This document shows positions 1 through 13,839 of a DNA stretch of 64,000 nucleotides, in pieces (the first letter of the stretch is position 1; each line of letters opens with the position of its first letter). This DNA comes from Glandiceps talaboti (taxonomy: Eukaryota > Hemichordata > Enteropneusta > Spengelidae). The DNA lies in the NCBI RefSeq assembly GCF_964340395.1, contig NC_135564.1, positions 16,381,957-16,445,956 of the forward strand. The letters are read 5' to 3'. Both the position numbers and the translations under genes were made by a program. The notes below the pieces were generated by a model. That model was not told the DNA's origin. It saw only the letters and a list, made by a program, of their open reading frames with translations, and ran no database searches.

Positions 1-235
1 ATTATACGTATGAAAAATTACTGACGAAATCCATACTCTGCACTGAACTGTTCTAACAATGCCTGGGGACACTTTTGATGTCACGAAAGACGTACATTAA
101 CAATAATACCATACTACAATAGTTCAAGGCTTTATGTACTTTTTTTTCATTTGAGTTAAAAGATTCATAAACTCAGCTTGTGATACTGTAAAGGCTAAAT
201 TATTCTTGTAAAGTTTCTGTAAACTACACAAATGA
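1..235. repeat. Dispersed repeat family Y, copy 1 (cut by window start)
   Basis: This segment resembles 60540-60760 and the central part of the introns of complexin-like genes 2-4 (about 20955-21215, 27640-27875 and 33685-33925). Shared landmarks are a TATACGTAT-like stretch, GAACTGTTCTAAC, and a downstream GTACATTAACAATAATA-like region. It has no coding potential. The copies are diverged, which suggests an old family. Its class is unknown. Confidence 0.5.
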
Positions 236-1044
236 TCTCAGATGTTTATTAATGTCTGAAGATTGGAATGCTCTTTCCTGGCCTGGAGCATTAATTTATT
301 TATGTATAACTTCACAAATAGATTGAGATATTTATTTAATGAATAAAGATTAAAATACTATTTCTTGGACAAATGCTTGGTAATTATATACCCTACACAC
401 ATACTGTGAGATATTTATCTAAAAACATATGGCATTTTCTGAAGTAATGATTTATATGTAGTTACAATATGTAAGTGCTTGGAGAAGTTTAATGGAAAAT
501 TCATCATCAGGAAATGAAGGCCTTTTCATAAACTTTTGGTTTTAGTGTTTTCACTTAAGGTAATAATCTCTTAGGAGTCATGAATATTCATTGTTCACCT
601 ATTGAGTATTCATATCGGTTGACTCCCATGAGTCAATGTGGCCCACAGCAAAACATCTCAAAATGAGACACAAGCTTGAAAAGTCTCACATAGTGTAGGT
701 AATGTAAAAATCATGAAATGACTTCAAAAAAAATTCCAAAGTTTATGAAAGTACTTTTTATTATCTGGACATCTAAATTCCTGGCCTCTCCATGATATTT
801 ACAAATAAGCTTAAAGGTCAAAAAACACTTATATTCTGACAATTCTCTTGATCACGTTCATCGATTTGTCTCCCTTTTGTTATCAAATTTGAAAGCATTA
901 TCGCTGTTTCAATGTTAGTTAGAATGCGTCAACATCAAATCTCTCAGATCAAATTCAGATAGAGGTATGTCTTCAAACGTAGTACACTTCTTATCAATGC
1001 AACACCAGGAATGTACCAAGAAAAAACATGGATTTTGCTGAAAC
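236..1044. other. Intergenic sequence, no gene seen
   Basis: AT-rich sequence with no open frame, RNA gene or repeat that I can recognise. It leads into the 5'-truncated LINE that becomes readable near 1045. Confidence 0.5.
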
Positions 1045-1923
1045 AAAAGAAACATCATACGAACAGCTCTTATTAAAGAGAAAGAATTCACCATTCCCAG
1101 TCGAGTAAAAGTTGAAAAAGATGGTCATGAAATTGTTCACAACGAACAAATTGATATCATTGAAGATCTAAATGAGTTTTTTGTAAATGTGGGTGTTAAC
1201 TTAGCAAGGAAAATAGAAGTTGATACTGACTTGAATTTTACTGATTTTCTCGGTGAGAGAGTCCCCCATTCATTCTTTTTAAAGCCAGTTATAAACTGGG
1301 ATGTTGAAACAGTTATTTATTTAAGGTTGGATGTACGAAAAGCTACAGGGTGGGACAATATTTCTGCTAGATTACTTAAAGAAAGTAAATCTGAAATTTC
1401 AACCCCGCTCTCATACATTATCAATTTATCATTTTTGTGTGGACAGTTCCCGGACCATCTTAAAGTTGCAAAAGTTCTCCCAATTTACAGGGCAGCACTG
1501 AAGACCCTGGAAATTACAGACCCATATCCATTTTGCCCGTTATTAGTAAAGTATTTGAACGAATTGTAAATAATAATCTTTTAACATTTTTAGAGAAATA
1601 CATGTATCACATTTTGATCGATCACCAGTATGGTTTTAGAAAAAACTAGCGTTGTAAACTCTCCTTAATCAGTCTAACTCAATCGTTACTGGAGGAGCTG
1701 GACAAAGAAAACTCAACACTTGGTATATTTATTGATTTCTCTAAGGCATTCGACACATACTACTTTCAAAATTAGAACCCTATGGAATTAGAGGAATAGC
1801 CTTAAGTTGGTTTAGAAGTTATTTACAGTCAAGGAGTCAGTTTGTTGGTATCAAAAACACTGTTTCGCAAACACTGGACATTAAATGTGGTGTTCCACAA
1901 GGTTCTATACTAGGACCAGTTTT
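1045..1923 (+). pseudogene. Non-LTR retrotransposon (LINE) reverse transcriptase, 5' part, broken
   Basis: The translated frame shows the linker between endonuclease and reverse transcriptase (ending NEFFVNVGVNLARKI), then ATGWDNISARLLK, GQFPDHLKVAKVLPIY and, after frame changes, [15 protein letters not shown] and [12 protein letters not shown]. These are the usual order of conserved blocks in Jockey/CR1-like LINE reverse transcriptases. The element is 5'-truncated, with no endonuclease domain upstream. It has at least two frameshifts (near 1500 and 1760) and an in-frame stop after YGFRKN. It breaks off at 1923, just before the catalytic YxDD block, where a TA tract and a PLE begin. Its 3' end resumes at 3936. 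Exact clade is not determined. Confidence 0.85.
1562..1923 (+). repeat. Left arm of a 362 bp inverted repeat (LINE sequence)
   Basis: Reading 3935 down to 3574 on the minus strand reproduces this segment, as far as I can see base for base, including the same frameshifts and the same stop. Arm lengths are equal at 362 bp. The spacer (1924-3573) is a TA tract plus a PLE. Confidence 0.9.
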
Positions 1924-1928
1924 GTTCT

Positions 1929-3573
<1,645 letters not shown>

Positions 3574-3935
3574 AAAACTGGTCCTAGTATAGAACCTTGT
3601 GGAACACCACATTTAATGTCCAGTGTTTGCGAAACAGTGTTTTTGATACCAACAAACTGACTCCTTGACTGTAAATAACTTCTAAACCAACTTAAGGCTA
3701 TTCCTCTAATTCCATAGGGTTCTAATTTTGAAAGTAGTATGTGTCGAATGCCTTAGAGAAATCAATAAATATACCAAGTGTTGAGTTTTCTTTGTCCAGC
3801 TCCTCCAGTAACGATTGAGTTAGACTGATTAAGGAGAGTTTACAACGCTAGTTTTTTCTAAAACCATACTGGTGATCGATCAAAATGTGATACATGTATT
3901 TCTCTAAAAATGTTAAAAGATTATTATTTACAATT
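3574..3935 (-). repeat. Right arm of the inverted repeat: reversed LINE copy
   Basis: Exact-looking reverse complement of 1562-1923, lying upstream (5' side) of the truncated PLE. It carries the same disabling frameshifts as the forward arm, so it was copied from that broken LINE rather than inserted as an independent element. Confidence 0.9.
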
Positions 3936-4316
3936 AAGTTTGTCGGCGCCAAAATCTGGAATAGTTTACCACACGATATTCGTAGTATTTCTTCCAAAAG
4001 TCTTTTTAAAAAGAAGTTTAAACAATTTCTTCTTGACGAGTCCTTTGTATTGTAATTTATACAAGTTTTCCTTTGCACCATTCCTTGTTGTTGTAGTTGT
4101 TTTTCCTCCGAAGTTATGAGAACAGCAAATATGTGTAAATGGTACTCTTTAGATTAAGTATATTTCGAGTAGCTAGACTCGATTAGTCTATGCATGACTG
4201 TTTCTAGCTACATAGTACATTTCCTACAATTGTCGTCACACGTCCAATTGAAGTGGAAGAAATTGTCACTGTCGTTGCTGTTGTTATTTTGTTTTGTTTG
4301 TTTTTCGTAGGAAATA
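3936..4316 (+). pseudogene. LINE 3' end (C-terminal tail and 3' UTR)
   Basis: The plus strand reads AKIWNSLPHDIRSISSKS followed by a lysine/phenylalanine-rich stretch and a stop at 4053. This is the usual C-terminus of Jockey/CR1-like LINE ORF2 (the WNSLP..IR motif). About 260 bp of 3' UTR follow and lead into the ATT tail. With 1045-1923 it forms one LINE whose middle, from GPVLF to the C-terminal tail, is missing and is replaced by the PLE and the reversed copy. Confidence 0.75.
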
Positions 4317-4318
4317 AA

Positions 4319-4381
<63 letters not shown>
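4317..4381. repeat. (ATT)n tail of the LINE
   Basis: About 65 bp of ATT repeats directly after the LINE 3' UTR (GAAATAAAGTT precedes it). This fits a simple-repeat 3' tail of a non-LTR element rather than a random microsatellite. Confidence 0.85.
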
Positions 4382-4382
<1 letters not shown>

Positions 4383-4411
4383 GTCTCGGTTGCTGTGACT
4401 TTGCATATCTT

Positions 4412-5640
4412 GATTTACTGAATCAAATCAGTTTTCTGAATATTTGATATATTTTCTTAAAGAATATTACATTTTGACAATTTAGTGATTGGCAAAGCGT
4501 TACAGGTAAAACAGAATTATATATTTCTGTTGTCATTAAATCTATAGGTCACTGGGTATTTTTACCGAGTAATAGACTTGCCATCTGCATTAATTAGGGC
4601 TTGTTATCGATAGAAGCCATGGAAGATGTGGAGTACTTTCAGAGCTTGACTGAACAGTTTATTGTGGTGTAACAAGGGGAGTTGTAGAGAAATATGTGTC
4701 AATGAAAGAAAACCAACCAGGGGAGATGAATTCTTTCTAAAGATATTTATGTACTCTACATGATAGATGGTCCCTAAATTACATGTATCAAATAATGACA
4801 AAGTGAGTGGAAGGCCTGGACAATGATGTGACGTTAATTGTGAAGTGTAAAATGTATCATAGAAAGCGCAGCTAAGGTTGTGATGAATAAGGGTTCAAAC
4901 GTTGTAAATAATACTGTTCCCATTTGTAAAATCACAAGCATTTCGCATTAATTCTCTTGAACTAAGTGGAGGTAATTAAGATAATTATGTGTAAATGACA
5001 TGACGTCACTTTCGTTCAGTCTCTTCACAAGTGGCCATCATGGTGTTCGTTCATCAATGCAAAGATGCCAATGCAGCGATGATCATGATTCTGTTCAAGG
5101 GCAATTGACCTTGGGGCCTCTGCTCACTGGTCACTCATCCCCCTCCCACCGCTCGGATGATTCGAAAAGCCTTTCTATCTTTTAAGTTTACTCGCATGAC
5201 CACATGTACCGTACAATAGTATCTATCTATTATTTTTCCCCAGTTATTTCGCCACTCATTCTTGTTTTTTGGTATTTCAAAATCGCATAAAATTGAATGT
5301 TGGAGGAGAGAGTTTTCACAATGTTATTGTCACTCAGGTTTTGAGTCCCTGTTTTTGTCTACAGTTCGGAATTTCCATATTGGCGTCCTTAAGAATGAGC
5401 AGAATTTAGGACGGAGGTGGGGGTGGGGGGTGGAAAGAGAAATTATTTCGGAAAAGGTTTTCTGCATGCCCCATCCCTGTGCTCTCAAAAGTAGTCCCAA
5501 ACCCTGTTATACAGATATTTCAAGATGTACAATTGTGTGTGTATATTGGGGTACATACATAAATTTGCAAGCAAGCATGCATAAATACATTAACAGTGCC
5601 AATCAACTGCTAGCTGCTATTTAATAAGTGATTTTACAAT
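4412..5640 (+). repeat. 1.1-1.2 kb duplicated non-coding block, copy 1
   Basis: The block runs from the CTTGATTTACTGAATC region through the GGTGGGGGTGGGG motif to CTGCTATTTAATAAGTGATT. It recurs in the same order and orientation at 6719-7750 with small indels. Open frames inside shift between the copies, so I regard the block as non-coding. Confidence 0.85.
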
Positions 5641-6090
5641 ACTTGAAGATGTGGGCTTGGAAGGAGAATTCTCATATTGAACTCTAACCTATACTTGATT
5701 TAACTCTAACATATACTTGGAGATCACCAGAATTTTTATCATCAGAATCTTTAAGCCTCCTCTCTTAAGCTTGCATCCTACATTTCGTTTATGCCTCCTT
5801 TTCGCCAAGTCCCCTGTAAATTGTGCTCGTTCCCTTGTTTGATCGCAATTCTTCTAAAAGAAGCGAGAATATCGATGTTTGGATCAAACTGTTCTTGTGT
5901 TTTATTGTGTTGTGCGTTTGGAGTTTTGTGTTATATAATTTACTTTCATTCAGGTGAAAGTTTTGTTCTTTTGTTATTGTTGTTTGTTGTTTTAAAAATA
6001 TCTAAAATTGGTTTTACTATGTCAAAATAGAGTGCCATATTGGCGTTAGATGTGATGTGTTTGGCAAAAGTAAAACAACCTTCCCTCCTC
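5641..6090. other. Intergenic sequence, no gene seen
   Basis: AT-rich stretch between two repeats. No coding or RNA feature recognised. Confidence 0.4.
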
Positions 6091-6097
6091 TTTATTG

Positions 6098-6310
6098 AAT
6101 GTGGAAACCGACATCAATTTTAAAAGACAATATAAAACTGTTCTTCGAATCTGTAATGGATGTACATCTAATGGAAAGAAATCAAAAACACAGAGATTAT
6201 ATGGAAAACAATGGAAAACAAAACGAATAAAAAATAGAATAAAAAAGCTACCTACCCCACCTATTCTAAAATTGAGAGTAATCGCGCCACACAATATATT
6301 TTTGTAGGCC
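6098..6310 (+). repeat. Dispersed repeat family X, copy 1
   Basis: The segment includes ATCTGTAATGGATGTACATC, GGAAAACAATGGAAAAC, a CCTACCCCACCTATTC stretch and a TAGGCCT end. The same ordered landmarks occur at 19575-19870, 26505-26830 and 32560-32885, and reverse-complemented at 63791-64000. The short open frame at 6095-6307 is not conserved among copies. It is about 250-320 bp long and probably a SINE- or MITE-like repeat. Confidence 0.75.
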
Positions 6311-6534
6311 TTATGTTGATAAAGGCTCTGTTAGTGTAGCGAAAGGGGTTGCACAGGAACGCTGCAGATCTAGAGTGGGGTTGGAAGGGGGGTGGGGGTG
6401 GGATGGGGTAAAATGACAAGGTGCAACAGACTGGGAGATAAAGAACCGTGTCTGGAGCAGGGCAAAAGATTGAGGACAACTGGGTTGCCCCACGTGGATT
6501 AAGACCACCAGTGGTCTAAGATGTGGCCTACCGC

Positions 6535-6718
6535 CTATGATTCATCAGTTATCCTTGGTTCACTTGCTAAATGGAAGAGTAATGGTGCAATCATCTTTCG
6601 ATCGGGGGGGGGGGTGTTTGGTGTTTGGTGACACATCCTTGATTATTCAGTATTCCTTCCGTATACGACAGTGCACGGAAGTATAAATATAAGGAAAGGC
6701 TATGATATACACACACTC
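6535..6718 (+). repeat. Dispersed 185 bp repeat, copy 1
   Basis: This matches 11026-11210 closely (TTATCCTTGG, CACTTGCTAAATGGAAGAG, a poly-G run, then CAGTATTCCTTCCGTATACG). It directly precedes the second copy of the 1.1 kb block. Confidence 0.8.
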
Positions 6719-7750
6719 TTGATCTACTGAATCAAATCAGTTTTCTGAATATTTGATATATTTTCTTAAAGAATATTACATTTGACAATTTAGTGATTGG
6801 CGAAGCGTTACAGGTAAAAGAGAATTATATATTTCTGTTGCCATTAGATCTATAGGTCACTGGCTATTTTTACCGAGCTTGTTATCGATAGAAGCCATGG
6901 AAGATGTGGAGTACCTACAGAGCTTGACTGAAACAGTTTATTGTGGTGTAACAAGGGGAGTTGTAGAGAAATATGTGTCAATGAAAGAAAACCAACTAAG
7001 GGAGATGAATTCTTTCTAAAGATATTTATGTACTCTACAGGATAGATGGTCCCTAAATTGCAAGTGTCATATCATGACAAAGTGAGTGGAAGACCAGGAC
7101 AATGTCACTGACATGACGTCACTTTCGTTCAGTCTCTTCACAAGTGGCCATCATGGTGTTCGTTCATCAATGCAAAGATACCAATGCAGCGATGATCATG
7201 ATTCTGTTCTAGGGCAATTGACCTTGGGGCCTCTGCTCACTGGTCACCCTCCCCCTCCCACCGCTTGGATGATTCGAAAAACCTTTTTATCCTTTAAATT
7301 TTACTCGCATGAGTTTAGTATTTCTCGATTATTTTTCCCCAATTATTTCTCCACTCATTCTTGTTTTTTGGTATACCGAAATCGCATAAACTTGAATGCC
7401 ACTACAAAAGGTTGGAGGAGGAGAGAGTTTTCACAATGTTATTGTCACTCAGGTTTTGAGTCCCTGTTTTTGTCTACAGTTCGGAATTTCCATATTGGCG
7501 TCCTTAAGAATGAGCAGAATTTAGGACGGAGGTGGGGGTGGGGGGTGGAAAGAGAAATTATTTCGGAAAAGGTTTTCTGCATGCCCCCATCCATGTGCTC
7601 TCAAAAGTAGTCCCAAACCCTGTTATACAGATATTTCAAGATGTACAATTGTGTGTGTATATTGGGGTACATACATAAATTTACAAGCAAGCATGCATAA
7701 ATACATTAACAGTGCCAATCAACTGCTAGCTGCTATTTAATAAGTGATTT
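6719..7750 (+). repeat. Duplicated non-coding block, copy 2
   Basis: Same order and orientation as 4412-5640. It lacks a stretch corresponding to about 4830-4990 and has several small indels. Confidence 0.85.
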
Positions 7751-7754
7751 TGTG

Positions 7755-8545
7755 TATGTGTATAGTCACTTTATTGTAGTCAAAGGCCATAGGCCCAAAA
7801 TACAATTTACACGTGTATTCCATAACCCAAAAAATATGCTACAGTTCCATTAAAGTATTTGCTTCTGACCTGATTTTTAAAGCGTGATAAATAAAGACTG
7901 CTAGTCTCTGTAATTCAAGTGATTGATCGGATGATAACAGTTAAAATATTGCGGGATGTGTTTTCACCTAAGGCTTACAAAAAAATTCACATTTCAATAG
8001 GAAATGGTATTCGTCCTCTATTTCATTTCAATCGCAAAGTACACAAATACGGTCAGCTCTATCAATACCTTGTCTTCTTCCTGTCTCGATATACAAACAA
8101 ACATCTAAAACGTGCTAGCATTGTCCTATGACTAGCAATTCTTACCGTTGTCAAGTATTTTTCTGATTTAAGCAAGGACTTAAAATTTCTATATGTATCT
8201 AATTTATCTAGCACTGAAATGTCAGTACGCCATACACTTAATACATATGATCTAAATCTAATATCAAAAGCATCAACAAAAGTGTGTACATCACCTATTT
8301 CCTGTACTTGCCAGGCATCTTGCAAGCTACACAAGAACAATAAATTTTTAACTTCAGTCATCCAAGTGCATCTAGAATTTACATTAGAATTTTCAATATT
8401 TAGGAGCATATCATAACATTTTCTGTGGTACCTGTAGTTTGGCATAGTAATTAACTTGGCCCAATACTTAATACATCTTTTTACAGTATGTAGAAAAATA
8501 GGGTATCTGCCGCATTCTCCCAGAATGGCACTATTTAGAGACTCC
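7755..8545 (-). pseudogene. LINE ORF2 C-terminal domain remnant
   Basis: Minus-strand translation from about 8545 reads LGECGRYPIF, IKYWAKLITMPNYRYHRKCYD, WMTEVKNLLF, then TTVRIASHRTMLARFRC. After a frameshift near 8062 it reads DRADRICVLCD and EDEYHFLLKCE, a C-x-x-C zinc-knuckle-like motif. This order is typical of the region after the reverse transcriptase in many invertebrate LINEs. There is no RT core here, and a stop and a frameshift break the frame. Confidence 0.7.
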
Positions 8546-8579
8546 TAAAAACATTTTACATGCAAGCAGTGTGTGAACT

Positions 8580-8690
8580 TAAGGAAAAATGACTACTGGT
8601 CATAAGGACCGACATGTAGCAAATACTGCTGGTCCTTAAGGAAAACTGCTGGTCCATATTCAATGCAGTTCACATTCACGACCTGTATCT
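8580..8690. repeat. Short dispersed repeat (TGGTCATAAGGACCG)
   Basis: ACTGGTCATAAGGACCGACA and repeated GGTCC words recur at 10340-10420. The TGGTC..GACCG words are self-complementary and could form a small hairpin. Confidence 0.5.
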
Positions 8691-8816
8691 ACACCCCCCA
8701 ATTACAGATTAAATGATTTTGAACTTTAATATGATACAACATATCTTTAGATATACTAAAGTAAAAGAGAGTAGAACGAATTGTTTACTATCCACTATTA
8801 TTTCACCAATCTGTTC

Positions 8817-8938
8817 TTACAATTGAAAATTTCCACTCACAGAGTCAAAAAATACAACTTGGAAGTAAACTTGGCAGTAAATTTTGGATTCGCAACCAAA
8901 TAATTTTTGACTCTGTGAGGAGAGATTTTCATTTGTAA
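8817..8938. repeat. Small inverted repeat (MITE-like foldback)
   Basis: The left arm 8817-8851 and right arm 8904-8938 are imperfect reverse complements sharing CTCACAGAGTCAAAAA, with a loop of about 52 bp. Probably a foldback repeat or decayed MITE. Confidence 0.6.
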
Positions 8939-10339
8939 CTATAAACCCAGAGACTATGAATATTCATTCTCGATTAATCTGTTCCTATAGACTATAGTGG
9001 CCTGAGACTGAATGTATTCATTCCATCATAGAAATACAGATCCATAAATTGTAGATAATATGGGTGAATGAAGGAATCAATAAATCTGCAATCTCTAAGA
9101 GCTCACAGTCCTCTCCTTACTCTCTGTACGATTCACTTAATTCTGAATCACATAATCCAAAGTCAGATTCATCGTCTCTGTCAACAGCTGATGTAGCTTT
9201 CCCACCCTTAGCAAACTTAGACCACAAATTCATCACAAATTCATCATAGCAGAAAGTTTTGTCGCATAACTATCCCTCTTGAAAACTGTGTATTCGCTTT
9301 ATTTCAATTTCCATCCACACATTGACACGGAGCGGTTTCGTCTTCCTTCTGTCTTTACAAATATGTACTGAAGCCCCTCCCCCATGAAGCCCTACCCGTA
9401 TACCCTACCGTGGTGTATTGAGTATCGCCTCTGACTGTTTGTGTAAGAGATCTGACCATGATGAAGAGAACTATGGCTAATCATGTCTTACAGTGCGAGT
9501 TTTTTTGACGTGGGAGCATGATGTGTTGACTGTACTGTCCTGTGTCATCCAGTATGTACCCGTGTTTGGCATGATGCAGTATTTTTTCCAGATACAACAA
9601 TGGCAACAAAAATGCAACATTTCTAAGTTTATACGTTGATTACAACATAACAGGACATACATTATCATATGTATCAAATTGAAAGCAATCAGACTACACA
9701 TTTCTTTTACTGTTTTTACCAAAAAACCTATCGTACTGGAGATATCTTACGAAGTGTACCTGCCTTCTTTATTAGTTAAAACGCCATTTTCAAAGTAGTT
9801 TATATGTTTTCCGTCAGTTTGTTTTGATCATGGCCACACACATGGGAACTCTGGTAAATTGATCGGGAAACCCGCTAACATTTACCAGCTTTAATACCAG
9901 CCTTTAAAAACATTGTCTGTTTCGTCTTCTTCTTCGGAAGCTCATTGTCGCCTTCTAAATTTCGGCACATACTTTATAAATACAACGTGGAACTGTCTCC
10001 AACACAAAGTTTCATACACTATGTAAAATAGACGCATGCGCTGAATGCGTAAAATGTGTCTGAATGTCTAAGACGTTCTGATTAGCCAAGACACAAATAA
10101 TTCGAGAAATTCAGCCAATCATGTGTTTGCTAACATAATTTCATAAAGTAAATGCTGTATGCTACGTCATATGTAGACATGATACATGTATCAACATTAA
10201 CAACAACACATAGCAAACTAACTCTGTGTTGCTAGACTTGAACGAGATGTCGAGAGTAAAATAGGTAACACAAGATCAGATTCATGTAGGTGAAATTGGA
10301 TCTATCTTTGAATAAATGTTTTTATTTACTCCAAATTTC
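8939..10339. other. Intergenic sequence, no gene seen
   Basis: A 61-codon serine-rich open frame at 9064-9249 has no recognisable family and no nearby splice evidence that I trust. Otherwise featureless. Confidence 0.4.
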
Positions 10340-10434
10340 AACTGGTCATAAGGACCGATATGTTGTAATTCTGAAAAACTGTCGGTCCGAACGAAAATCT
10401 GTTCGGCTCGGGCCGAAGGACCGGCGTTAATTTC

Positions 10435-11090
10435 GAACGCTGCATGCAAGGTACTGAACTCGCTCAAGCAATACGTAGGACTGAAATCCCCAAACCTCAG
10501 AACCATAAATTAAAATTGGTAAAATCATAGAATCAAATATTTTGAAAAAACGCTGTAAGGCAATGGCTTGATTTCCCCCAATTTTCTCATTTCATTACCA
10601 TTAACCCCACCTTTATGTAAAATATACCACAACCTTTGTCGCCCTACCTTATCGAAGGCCTTTGCGAAGTCAACAAACACACAATAGAACTTTCCTTTCT
10701 TCAATGTTCTCTGGATCATGGATTGCAAAATAAAGACATTATCAATGGTTGAATATCCCCTACGAAAACCAGCTTGAACTTCGTCAATTTTGTTGAGTGA
10801 CTCTGCCCAAAAAGAAAGACGATGATTTAAAACAGATGTGAAAATCTTACTGAATATACTCAAAAGAGATACCCCCTCTGTAGTTCTCTTGGGAGTTCTT
10901 TGGACCCCTTTTCTATAATGGAATAATAATTGCTTTGGTCCAATCACTGGGGAAAATACCGCTATCAAAAATCTTATTAAACAAAACATACAAATAAGGA
11001 GTAAGAAAATATTTACTTGCTTTGAAAATGATTCATTAGTTATCCTTGGTCCACTTGCTAAATGGAAGAGCAATGATGCAACCATCTTTC
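10435..11090 (-). pseudogene. LINE reverse transcriptase remnant
   Basis: On the minus strand, alternating frames give FNKIFDSGIFPSDWTKAII, then GVSLLSIFSKIFTSVLNHRL, EVQAGFRRGYSTIDNVF, FVDFAKAFDKVGRQRLW and finally YGSEVWGFQ. These are RT blocks followed directly by the post-RT YGSEVWGF motif. The YxDD block between them is deleted, so the copy is dead. The upstream frame is broken near 10920. Confidence 0.85.
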
Positions 11091-11210
11091 GATCGGGGGG
11101 AGGGGGGTGTTTGGTGTTTGATTACACATCCTTGATTATTCAGTATTCCTTCCGTATACGACAGCGCACGGAAGTATAACTATTAGGAAAGGCTATGATA
11201 TACACAGACT
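11026..11210 (+). repeat. Dispersed 185 bp repeat, copy 2
   Basis: Near match to 6535-6718. It overlaps the 5' edge of the LINE remnant, so part of it may be LINE-derived. Confidence 0.8.
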
Positions 11211-13276
11211 CAAGAAACACTAGGCCAATGATGAATCAGGATCTGTGAAAAACAATGCCACGAACAGCTATAGAAAAATATCAATTTTATGTTAGTCTGT
11301 TTATAAGTAAGCCACGTGGGGTTTTATTTTTTTTCAACTGTGTTCGTAATTGTCCGTATTTTCATTTATCGCTATTAGTTGCCCCTAATACCACATATAA
11401 TTTATCGTTAATTTATATGTCATCATGGTAATATTTATTAATGATAAAGTAATCATCTCCCAACTAGCGAGTTAACTGTACACAAGGGAAATCATTGGCT
11501 TATAACGCCCCCTTGAATGGACAAGTAAACTGGGCCATGACTCTCCAGCTTCATGTCCAGTCCTATACTCAGTCCACAGGCACAGTAGTCCACACCATAG
11601 ATAAATTCATATATCCACTCCATCTGTCCAACACTATGACCATTCCACATGCTTAAACCCTTGTACCACGAGTCCTTTTCATGGGCGCTGTGTCCAATCC
11701 CGTCTCTTGTCCATGAGCCCCTTCCATCTGCGCGGTTTATTAGGGAATAAATAAAAAAGAATCATGTTTGTTTCTAGTCCAATAACATGACTTCGGAAAG
11801 TAGGGTAGGTAGGTAGGTAGGTAGGTCAGAATTTCATTTCAACAAAATGATTTCAGTTTTGTTCAGAAATTGCTTCTACGCAAGATATTCGTTGCTCACA
11901 ATACTTCAGTAAAAAAATGATGATGTGTGAAACAAGTGAATGAATGTGATATTAAAAAAAAGATTGACAAAATGTATTTTGGCAAGAACATTTACACCCC
12001 CATTGCACTTTTTACATGAAAACAATGTTAAAACTTAAACTGAAATAAAAATAAATTCTTGAATGTAAAAAGTGTGTAGGGTCGGTGGCTGAAACTAATG
12101 GTGGTCACGTTTTTAATCTCCTGGGTCTGCCCGGTCTAGATTGTATATACCCTTACCTCTAAAGAGATCGTGTGTGGTCGTCGATAACTTAATACACCTA
12201 CGGTTTGCCAAGTGCACTGAACTATGTGTTTGCTTGTAGGAGGTGTTCAACGTGATAAACAAACGTGCAAATGTACCTACGTCACGTGTCTGAACATATA
12301 AAAGTGGTGTGAATATTGAATCCTCACAAATCAACTTCAAGCTATTTAAGCACATGTAAGACAAGTGACTAGATGTATTATTTCAGTTGCTGCTGCAAGC
12401 CAACCACGGTAAGTTCACGGTAAGTTCACCAATTCAATCACCAATATGGTCTGAACAGGACAGTCGAGCTTTTTTCTTTAACAAATTCAGTATAAAGAGT
12501 CTGTACGACATTGCACATAAATACTGGACATTGTCCGTTAACCAGCCCATTGGAATCATGATAAACTGAATGTCTTACAATATGCAGAGGTATCTGTAGT
12601 TCAATTGTCAAGCCGTGCTCTGTAGTTTGGTCGAATACTTGTCCTGCGAATGCTGGACAAGTATTTCTGGAATGCTCTGTGGGTTCCTTTCCACACAGTT
12701 TTTTTTTAATTTTCTTTAAAAATCCAAAACATTCTTTCTTAGTCTTGCATCAAACTTTCATCAAGTTGTCATTGATAATGAAAATGCCCAAGGTCACATT
12801 TTAGAATACTTGAATAAGTTATGAACATTTGCGATTATGGACAAGACGAGGATCGTTATATGCCATTGTTAAAAAATCACCACGGATTATTTGATATGTT
12901 CCGCTTAAATTTGCATATATGTCATATATGACACATGTTTAGCAAAAGGCAATGCCTTTTCACAGAAATACTGATGTTTATTTTATCGTTACAGCGTGTT
13001 AATTGTTTTTTTTTATTTCACTAAAAACTTTTTTTTTTTCTTTGTTGTTTTCTTTATTTCCCTGGCTAGTAAGTTTAAAAATATGCAAATGAATTCTAAG
13101 ATCGGGCAATTCGGGCAATATGTATATTATTAAATTAAATAGCTGTTTACAGTGCAATAGTCTGTATGCATGGTATCTGTATAACAAAAGTCCTCAGTGA
13201 CAGCAACATTTCACTTAAACTACTCCTGTGTCCTCATTAAGCCTCCGTACGAATGTAAACAAGCCAGCAGGAAGAT
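11211..13276. other. Intergenic sequence with a GTAG microsatellite
   Basis: No gene recognised. The only clear features are a short (GTAG)n run at about 11803-11826 and a CGGTAAGTTCA doublet near 12410. Confidence 0.4.
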
Positions 13277-13663
13277 ACAGTGAATTTCACAATACCGTGA
13301 AGATTTTCTGTTTGATACAATCACTCAGAAACCAATGAGAATCTGGACATGCTACATTTTAAGATAGCAGGATTGAATGAGTACAATTTCTTGCTACATT
13401 TTGTCCGAGTGAAATGAACTACACATGCCACCATACAGACGTCAAATGAACACATACACCGCAAATGACATTTTAGGCGCCCTTCATCGGGTGTTTAATA
13501 CTAAGAAAAACATTGGCGCCCGAATGTCTGCATGGAATTGCAATAAATGGTTTATTTCAGTTGATTAAATGTGGCAAACAATGCGAACTTGAAGTGTGGC
13601 ATATGCAGTTTCTTCGTGGCTGTATCAAACAGAAAATATGCACAGTATTTTGAAATTCACTGT
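13277..13663. repeat. 387 bp MITE-like element with 43 bp terminal inverted repeats
   Basis: Positions 13277-13319 and 13621-13663 are reverse complements with about 4 mismatches in 43 (shared core TTTTCTGTTTGATACA). There is no coding capacity inside. It ends about 120 bp upstream of the TATA-like box of complexin-like gene 1. Confidence 0.7.
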
Positions 13664-13781
13664 GTAGGGTTCCAACTAATGCACTCTATTGATTCTATGG
13701 TTTCATGCTATATCCCAGGTGGTAGTGACGTCAGGGACTCGGTAGAGAAGTTAATTATTTTGTTTCATGTGTGGTTGACGA

Positions 13782-13788
13782 TATAAAG
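13782..13788 (+). promoter_or_regulatory. TATA-like box of complexin-like gene 1
   Basis: TATAAAG lies 52 bp upstream of the ATG at 13840. It is plausible as a core promoter with a short 5' UTR. There is no transcript evidence. Confidence 0.45.
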
Positions 13789-13839
13789 TCAGGCTCTTAG
13801 CTAACACGGACATTTCATTCTGCACAGACAAAAAACAAC

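Noticed and set aside
7086-7610. 174-codon frame across the duplicated block
   Set aside because: In the other copy (5000-5624) the same sequence falls in two different frames, so the long frame arises from chance indels.
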